The notes under the pieces: model-generated
Database searches by the model: none
Told to the model about the DNA's origin: nothing
The model's input: the letters and a program-made list of their open reading frames with translations, nothing else
Source: Eretmocerus hayati
Lineage: Eukaryota; Arthropoda; Insecta; Hymenoptera; Aphelinidae
Assembly: GCA_029851415.1 (NCBI GenBank)
Contig: CM056742.1
Coordinates: forward strand, 146,697,121 to 146,761,120
Length of the DNA stretch: 64,000 bases
Direction of reading: 5' to 3'
Shown: piece after piece, positions 59,003 to 64,000 of the stretch
Numbering within the stretch: the stretch's first letter is position 1
How the letters are laid out: each line of letters begins with the position of its first letter
Made by a program: the position numbers and the translations under genes

Positions 59003-59800
59003 CTAAGTAAAAAACAGAAAATTGTATCAATTTAAAAAATGAATGAATTCACAAGTTCAAATTAATCATGCAGAAGAATAAGAATTCAAAAGCTTTTCCA
59101 TTTTATATACTGCTAAATATTTAAGTAATTAAGGTGCGACACGCGATATATGAGTGGTTTAGAATCATATTGGACCAAGTCCACTTTTGAATCGTGCGAA
59201 AAATCAGCCTGAAAATTCCCCGCGTTTTGGTGGACTTGAGAATTTATCCTTTGCAGACAATTTATCCCATTTTTTTCTATCGTATTATCTCAAAGAATGA
59301 TCCCCGAATGGCCACTATTCTTGATTAAATTGTGGGGGACCACAGAATGAATGAGTCTCGAAAGTGGACTTACAAGGAGAGCATCAGGTCTGCGAGACAC
59401 GGATCTTGATAAAACTTCATGAATCATCTCGCTTTGGTGGAAAATGAAGGTATCTCCAAGGGTTAGTCCAATGGGCCTCCTGTCCCGAGATACAGCTATG
59501 GTGATTAGCATTGTTAGAATATCCGTATATCTGTCTTTTTAACATGGGCCTATGTGGACAATGTTCATACCCATAGCTGTATCTTGGGATAGGAGGCTCA
59601 TTGGACTTAACCCTTGACAAAACAAGATAATTCCCACAGTTTCATCGAGATCCGTGTTCGGCGCCCCTGATGCTTTCCTCGTTGGTCAACTATGACTCTA
59701 AACAACTCATATCTGGTACAGTTCCTATTGATTACGTATGCCTTGACAATTCAAGAACCGCATCAAGAATTCAGTGAAGATTGTAAAAGCTGTGCGTTAC
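59003..59800. other. 798-bp intron with MITE
   Basis: Intron between the repeat 7 and repeat 8 exons, containing the family B element at 59367-59690. No other content was recognised. Confidence 0.75.
59367..59690. mobile_element. Foldback MITE, family B copy 2
   Basis: The arms contain GAGCATCAGGTCTGCGAGAC with ACGGATCTTGATAAAACT on the left and the near complements on the right (GTTTCATCGAGATCCGTGTT; CGCCCCTGATGCTTTCCTC). The interior shares GAAGGTATCTCCAAGGGTTA, CTCCTGTCCCGAGATACAGC and AACATGGGCCTATGTGGACA with copy 1 at 20065. Divergence between the copies is moderate. It sits inside a dystrophin intron, clear of the splice sites. Confidence 0.82.
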
Positions 59801-60153
59801 CTCGTCATTCTTTCTCAAAGCGCTTTCGTATCCGTCTGCCTGCATTTTGGCTCCGTCGACAAGTTTGTTCCATTTGTATGAAATGTGTTCTAACTTGCCG
59901 TTCAAAATGCTAGCGAAATTAGGTTCGGAATTTTCCAAGATAGTATTGGTGGTGGTTTGTAAACTCTCTATTTTTGGCTTGGTTTTGTTGATTTCCTCAG
60001 TTAACAAGCGAACTTGTTCGAGTTTGTACTCAGTAGTTTCAACATCCTTAATGTCTGTATCTTTCGAAATTTCTTTCAATTGCGTGCAAGACCTGTCAAG
60101 CCAATCTTCAAGACTAGAAAGCTCTTCATTATAAGCTTTGAGAGATTCAATGT
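59801..60153 (-). CDS. Dys: Dystrophin exon: repeat 7
   Basis: The exon is 353 nt. It begins with two bases completing an Asp codon (acceptor ataaatttcttacag) and ends in phase 0 before gtaacg. It encodes IESLKAYNEELSSLEDWLDR (helix A), EYKLEQVRLLTEEINKTKPK (B) and SEPNFASILNGKLEHISYKW (C), ending RKNDE. EPNFAS and the following helix correspond to EPEFASRLETELKELNTQW of vertebrate repeat 7. One exon holds almost the whole repeat. Confidence 0.95.
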
Positions 60154-60243
60154 CTGTAAGAAATTTATATTATCAAGATTATTTGAAAATCAGTCACAGC
60201 ATCTAATACAAGTAAGTTCGAAGTTCAATCTTTCGAGTGTCAC

Positions 60244-60611
60244 CTTTTGAAAGTTTCATCAATCTTTCCTCTAAAATAATAGGTATATCGCTCCATTTTG
60301 TATTGAGATCCTGGAGCTCCTCTTTTATTCTTTGACTTTGAGCATCGCCGTTCATTTTAATGATGAGGTCTTGTCCAATTTTGTTTACATAATCAAAATC
60401 ACTTTGGTGTGATTTTAAGGTTGTCTGTAGATCTTCAAATCTCTTAAACTTGTCTTGCATGGTTCTTTCGTCAGTCATCACGGCATGTTCGGACAGAAGT
60501 ACACCTTCGATATTATTTATGAAAGATGACAATAAACTCATAGTATCATTGTATTTTTTCGGCGGCGTTCTGTCAGCTGCATTGCTCAACTCATTCGCTC
60601 GATCAGATAAT
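60244..60611 (-). CDS. Dys: Dystrophin exon: repeat 6
   Basis: The exon is 368 nt. It starts with the third base of a Lys codon (acceptor ctattactttttag) and ends one base into the next codon before gtgaca. It encodes LSDRANELSNAADRTPPKKY, NDTMSLLSSFINNIEGVLLS, HQSDFDYVNKIGQDLIIKMN and ELQDLNTKWSDIPIILEERL. TPPKKYNDTMS parallels LPPMRYQETMS at the start of vertebrate repeat 6. Confidence 0.95.
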
Positions 60612-60717
60612 CTAAAAAGTAATAGAAAATAATCATTTTTGCAATAATGTTCCAAGTATATTTGCAGTTATTTGTTTTCAAAAAAGCATCGACGAACTCG
60701 AAATGAATTACACCTAC

Positions 60718-60875
60718 TTCTTCAAGAGGTCGTTCCAATCAACTATGAATGTATTTATCTCTGATCTAAATGCGGCTAATTCGTCACTGGCTGCCTCTTG
60801 ATTTGAGAGTTCGCTGACGATCGATGTTAGTTTTTCAACTCGATCTTCGCACGACTTCATGGATTTCACTTTCAC
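60718..60875 (-). CDS. Dys: Dystrophin exon: repeat 5, helices B-C
   Basis: The exon is 158 nt, phase 0 start (acceptor gtctctttctccag), ending after two bases before gtaggt. It encodes VKVKSMKSCEDRVEKLTSIV then SELSNQEAASDELAAFRSEI and NTFIVDWNDLLK. The next frame triplet after the donor is a stop (TAG), so splicing is obligatory here. FIVDWNDLLKK is the helix C. Confidence 0.93.
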
Positions 60876-60978
60876 CTGGAGAAAGAGACCAATTCAGATC
60901 AAACATGACGCTACATTTTGCTAACAGCAATTCGTACAACGCTACGTCAAAGTATAATCAATCACTAAGGGGACTAAC

Positions 60979-61458
60979 CCGAAACAGTTCAACTTGACTA
61001 TTTTCGTGATTTACGGCAAACCAGTTGGAGTGGCCATCGAGAGTTAACCGCAGACTCGCCAGCTCGACCCTGCATTCCCTAACTCTCGTAAGAAAATCAA
61101 TTTTGTCCTTTATCTCCTTCAGTCTAGTATTCGTACTGGTCCAACACTTTTCTACATTTTTTAGCTTGGCTTCTTCGTCTTCGGAGCTCTCATTTGCTTG
61201 AACAGATTCTTGGACCAAACGCCTGCCTAACTGAATCACCTTATCGTACTCCTCTTTGTGAGCTTCAATATTAGCCATATTATCCTCGTACACAATCTTC
61301 TTTTCATCAACGGTAAGCTCATTGAAGACACCCTCTGATCGGCTTATTTCTAGATCAATGTAGTCTAGCCATTTATAAAGATTCAACAAAGCATTTTCAA
61401 ATTCTTGTCTCGTGCTTTCATCTATTTTGCGTTTTTTCGAGTCACTGTGAGCTGGCGA
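60979..61458 (-). CDS. Dys: Dystrophin exon: repeat 4 and repeat 5 helix A
   Basis: The exon is 480 nt (160 codons), phase 0 at both ends, acceptor ttactttcattttcag, donor gttagt. It starts SPAHSDSKKRKIDESTRQEF, a basic leader like the QKKRQITVDSEIRKRLD leader of vertebrate repeat 4. LLNLYKWLDYIDLEISRSEG (A), EEYDKVIQLGRRLVQESVQA (B), NVEKCWTSTNTRLKEIKDKI (C) and LRLTLDGHSNWFAVNH of repeat 5 follow. The SKKRK cluster resembles a nuclear localisation motif but has the same position as the vertebrate basic linker. Confidence 0.94.
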
Positions 61459-61595
61459 CTGAAAATGAAAAGTAAATTTGAAAAGTTGGAATCACTTTAC
61501 CCACTCAATATTTGCTGAAAAGGCTGAATACGCGGCGATTGAAAGGATTGATATGGCTCTATCCATTTAGGAATTCAAGCGGAAATACAACATAC

Positions 61596-61715
61596 CATTC
61601 CTGCTAGTTCTTCTCTTTGTGCATTTCCAATGATTGATTCATTGATCCAATCGACCGCAGGATTGACAGGCATTTGGATATTGGACAAATCCACTTCAAA
61701 GCCTGAATTGGATAT
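61596..61715 (-). CDS. Dys: Dystrophin exon: linker at hinge 2 position
   Basis: The exon is 120 nt (40 codons), phase 0 at both ends, acceptor tgatgtattttgcag, donor gtatgt. It encodes ISNSGFEVDLSNIQMPVNPA then VDWINESIIGNAQREELAGM. It lies between repeat 3 and repeat 4 where vertebrate dystrophin has hinge 2, but it is short and has only two Pro, so it may be a reduced hinge. Confidence 0.9.
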
Positions 61716-61806
61716 CTGCAAAATACATCAAACATATGAAGATACTGTCTTTCTAATGACAGCACACATGGATATCAAAGCAAATCGATATATTAGTGAA
61801 ACATAC

Positions 61807-62186
61807 CCGCTGACTTTGAACTTCCATAATCTGACCAACAGCCTCACACTGATCTTCTAGATGCTCAAGTTTTTCTAGCATGCTGAGACACTCGGTATTA
61901 GACCCATGTCCATCAAAATCTTGTATAGTTTTTTGCATCGCAGCGAGTTTCTTTAAAATCATGTCCATTTCCATCTTAAGAAGTTGTAACTTTTTGATTC
62001 GGTCAAGCACTTGTCCTATTTCAGAAACAGGATCTGCTTCCATTTGTTTCAGAGTTATTCCTGTCTCACCAAGCCACGATACCAATTTCTTATAATCAGA
62101 CTCTAGTTCGGTCCAGAATAAGGAAAGGGCTTGGAGATTTTGACGACGTTTTTGTTGCCATTGACAAATATGAGTCCATCTTTCAC
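61807..62186 (-). CDS. Dys: Dystrophin exon: repeat 2 helix C and repeat 3
   Basis: The exon is 380 nt. It begins with two bases completing a Gly codon (acceptor taactctattcgtag) and ends phase 0 before gtatgt. It encodes ERWTHICQWQQKRRQNLQAL, matching vertebrate DRWANICRWTEDRWVLLQDI exactly at the repeat 2/3 junction, then YKKLVSWLGETGITLKQME, RIKKLQLLKMEMDMILKKLA and KLEHLEDQCEAVGQIMEVQS, ending QR. Confidence 0.97.
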
Positions 62187-62340
62187 CTACGAATAGAGTT
62201 ACGAAATGAACAATTGCACTTGTCACTACTTTCGATTCTAGTCCACTATAGTCAAATAGCACAATTCATTCATTTTGAAAAAAAAAACAATGAATAGACC
62301 ATATAAAAATCTTAGACTTAAAATTGAAAATAAACTGTAC

Positions 62341-62599
62341 CCAAAGCTGAGAGCTGATCCTCCATTTGCGCATAGACAGTTTCAGAACTCTCCTCGTCTA
62401 CTACAACGACCATATTCTTCAGTCCATCTACCACAGTTTGTTGATTCTTTATGTCCTCTTCGAGCTCACTCAACTGTTCCAATTGCTCCTTGATCGGCGA
62501 TTTAGTTTCTGATCCTGCCATACGGGAAATTCTGTCTTCCGTTTTTGTAAGCCATTGTCGGAGGGAATCGAGCTGCGTCTGTTGTGTTTCCATTAATGT
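62341..62599 (-). CDS. Dys: Dystrophin exon: repeat 2, helices A-B
   Basis: The exon is 259 nt, phase 0 start (acceptor atgttctatatttttag), ending one base into a Gly codon before gtacag. It encodes TLMETQQTQLDSLRQWLTKT, EDRISRMAG, then LEEDIKNQQTVVDGLKNMVV with VVDEESSETVYAQMEDQLSAL. The vertebrate match includes NDWLTKTEERTRKM and MVVVVDE; the conserved acidic loop is present. Confidence 0.97.
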
Positions 62600-63357
62600 C
62601 TAAAAATATAGAACATGTGTGATGAGATGGACTTATTCGACGATATCATTTCGATAATACAAACGCAATATTATTTATTGACAAATAAAATATTCAGAGA
62701 ACTGTTCTTGTACATCCAGACACGCTGTTTTTAAACGATTTTTCTTCCAGATATCTATTGTTCCAATTTTTCTCAAATCTCTTCTTGTCAATAATAATCT
62801 CATCGTGATTTAATTGAGAAGTGTTCGATGTTTCGAGGCATAACCCAGACCAACATCCTAACGTTCTAGCCGTTCATTAACATCCCATAAATTGCGGCGG
62901 ATAATGGTAATTCACAAGTTCGTCTAACCACCACCTGTGCAGATTAAATTCCCCCAGTCCCGCCAAGCAAGCAAATTCAGCAGACGGATAATGATTATTA
63001 CCACACGAAAATTCGTACTCACGATCAGACTAGGTGAGTCGTATCATTTCTCAGCAGTAAAAAATCAATACCTACAGTACTCAGAAATCGAGAAAGAAAA
63101 AATAGCCTGACGTCTAACGTTCGGAATCAAGTAAACCGTGAACAAAAAAATCCTTTGTACTCTCATTACTTATATAAATCTCTGCAAAAATACGAGGCAA
63201 AATGAATTCAAGTAAGAGAGGCACGCAATTGATATTTGATCATAGTAATGTTCTCCACAACTTGTGTTGGGAAGTATTCTGCATTTTTCAGGCCTGCATT
63301 TAGACTTGAGAACAATCATCCACATTCAACTCTGATCACTGAAATTGAAAAACACAC
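62600..63357. other. 758-bp intron
   Basis: AT-rich intron between the repeat 1 and repeat 2 exons. Nothing further was recognised. Confidence 0.75.
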
Positions 63358-63780
63358 CTGATGAATGGCAGCTTGTCGATGAAGTGCTCGTTTTCGAAGG
63401 CTCTCCCACCTAGAATTGAGCAAAGACATCTGCACTCGCACCTCGTGTTCCTCGTCTTTCTGAAGGCCACCTTCAGCTAGCAATCTTTCACCCTCTTCGA
63501 GAACTGCTCCTACACCGTCTTGGTGTCGAGATAATTCGACAAGAAAAGACTCGTGCTCATGAAATTGACGTTTCAGTAACTCAAGTCCTGGTCCAGGATC
63601 GGGTGCATTATTTAAAACATCTTCGGCCTCTAGAAGCCAAGTAAGTACTTCTTCCAGGGCGACTTGGTAACCACCAAGTTCCACCGAGACGTTGGTTGCA
63701 AGACTCAGTGGACGAGAGTTTGAACCCGAAGATAGTCCCGTCGTCGACTCGAGAAGCGGAAACTGCGGGAACGACGACTG
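63358..63780 (-). CDS. Dys: Dystrophin exon: end of hinge 1 and repeat 1
   Basis: The exon is 423 nt (141 codons), phase 0 at both ends. The acceptor ctcacgcaatttgcaccttgcag is followed by CAG, giving a tandem NAG-NAG site, so the first Gln may be optional. About 35 residues of Ser/Leu/Thr-rich hinge (QSSFPQFPLLESTTGLSS) precede GGYQVALEEVLTWLLEAEDV, almost identical in pattern to vertebrate DRYQTALEEVLSWLLSAEDT. EHEVRVQMSLLNSRWESLRK parallels EVQEQMNLLNSRWECLRV. It ends RQAAIHQ. The open frame continues upstream past the acceptor but loses similarity. Confidence 0.97.
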
Positions 63781-64000
63781 CTGCAAGGTGCAAATTGCGT
63801 GAGGATCGACAAGACGGAAAGAAACAGGCGAGAAGGGAAGAGAGACTTGAGGTTTCTTTTTTTTATGAATGGGTAGATGTAACTGACTCTGTTCTTTGTG
63901 TGGTATGATGCAAATTTGCAAGAAGGTATAATAGATAGGCCTGCAGCGAGTTTTTAAAATGTATGTTGAAGAAAAATCTACTTTGACCAAGTTTTAAGTT
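63781..64000. other. Start of the intron upstream of the repeat 1 exon
   Basis: This is non-coding in the dystrophin frame as judged by loss of similarity. The next 5' exon (remaining hinge 1 and the actin-binding domain) lies outside the window. Confidence 0.6.

Larger units (their letters stand above)
885..63780 (-). other. Dys: Dystrophin gene, central part (hinge 1 to repeat 20)
   Basis: Dystrophin is the rod-shaped cytoskeletal protein that links actin to the dystroglycan complex at muscle and neuronal membranes. Twenty-eight exons on the minus strand join in frame and encode about 2260 residues of spectrin-like triple-helical repeats. Family identity rests on motifs shared with vertebrate dystrophin at the right places: YQVALEEVLTWLLEAEDVL (repeat 1), MVVVVDE (repeat 2), EAAQRLQEQ and QRFRSPANVE (repeat 10), SGKDFELF (repeat 16), VVVGDVDNI and EQKKPQLDELV (repeat 20). 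The actin-binding calponin domains and the cysteine-rich C-terminus are outside the window. Utrophin, the vertebrate paralogue, is not separated from dystrophin in invertebrates, so Dys is the appropriate name. Confidence 0.96.

Overview
This window is an animal (insect-type) genomic segment, about 40% GC, dominated by one very large gene on the minus strand: the dystrophin orthologue (Dys in insects, DMD in vertebrates). The 5' actin-binding end lies beyond position 64000, and the 3' WW/EF-hand/ZZ/coiled-coil end lies below position 1. I could place 28 constitutive coding exons between 63780 and 885. They splice together in one uninterrupted frame (6781 nt, about 2260 codons) with GT-AG boundaries of matching phase. 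The encoded segment runs from the end of hinge 1 through spectrin-like repeats 1 to 19, hinge 3 and the start of repeat 20. It can be followed repeat by repeat against remembered vertebrate dystrophin. The insect assignment is inference: the sequence gives an invertebrate-style gene with many short introns plus a few huge ones. Hymenoptera is possible but unproven.

Layout from the gene's 5' side (high coordinates) to its 3' side. From 63780 to 55055, 17 compact exons encode hinge 1 to repeat 13, with short introns, two of which carry foldback/MITE insertions. From 52781 to 49682 lie isoform-specific exons. One is a candidate alternative 3'-terminal exon that would end dystrophin after repeat 13. 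The others are two alternative 5' exons (start codon 51278) that would give an isoform with a unique 407-residue Ser/Asp/Arg-rich N-terminus fused to repeat 14. From 49297 to 44416 lie the exons for repeats 14 to 19. A second candidate internal start (46980) sits inside repeat 18. A 34-kb intron (44415 to 10301) follows, and then three exons (10300, 8535, 990) carry hinge 3 and repeat 20, separated by further introns of 1.5 and 7.4 kb.

The introns hold the transposon record: a degraded non-LTR retrotransposon with a FYADD motif next to a 100-N gap, a tRNA-derived SINE with target-site duplication, and several foldback/MITE families (one nested inside another). A 0.8-kb near-palindrome abuts the gap, and there are two small perfect or near-perfect palindromes. 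A dozen GC-rich, CpG-containing islands in the large introns are candidates for regulatory DNA or internal promoters.

The most unusual signal is in the alternative 5' exons. A second reading frame, shifted relative to the dystrophin frame, stays open for 492 codons and remains open across the same splice junction. This makes the locus a candidate for dual coding. All boundaries are read by eye; none is supported here by transcripts.
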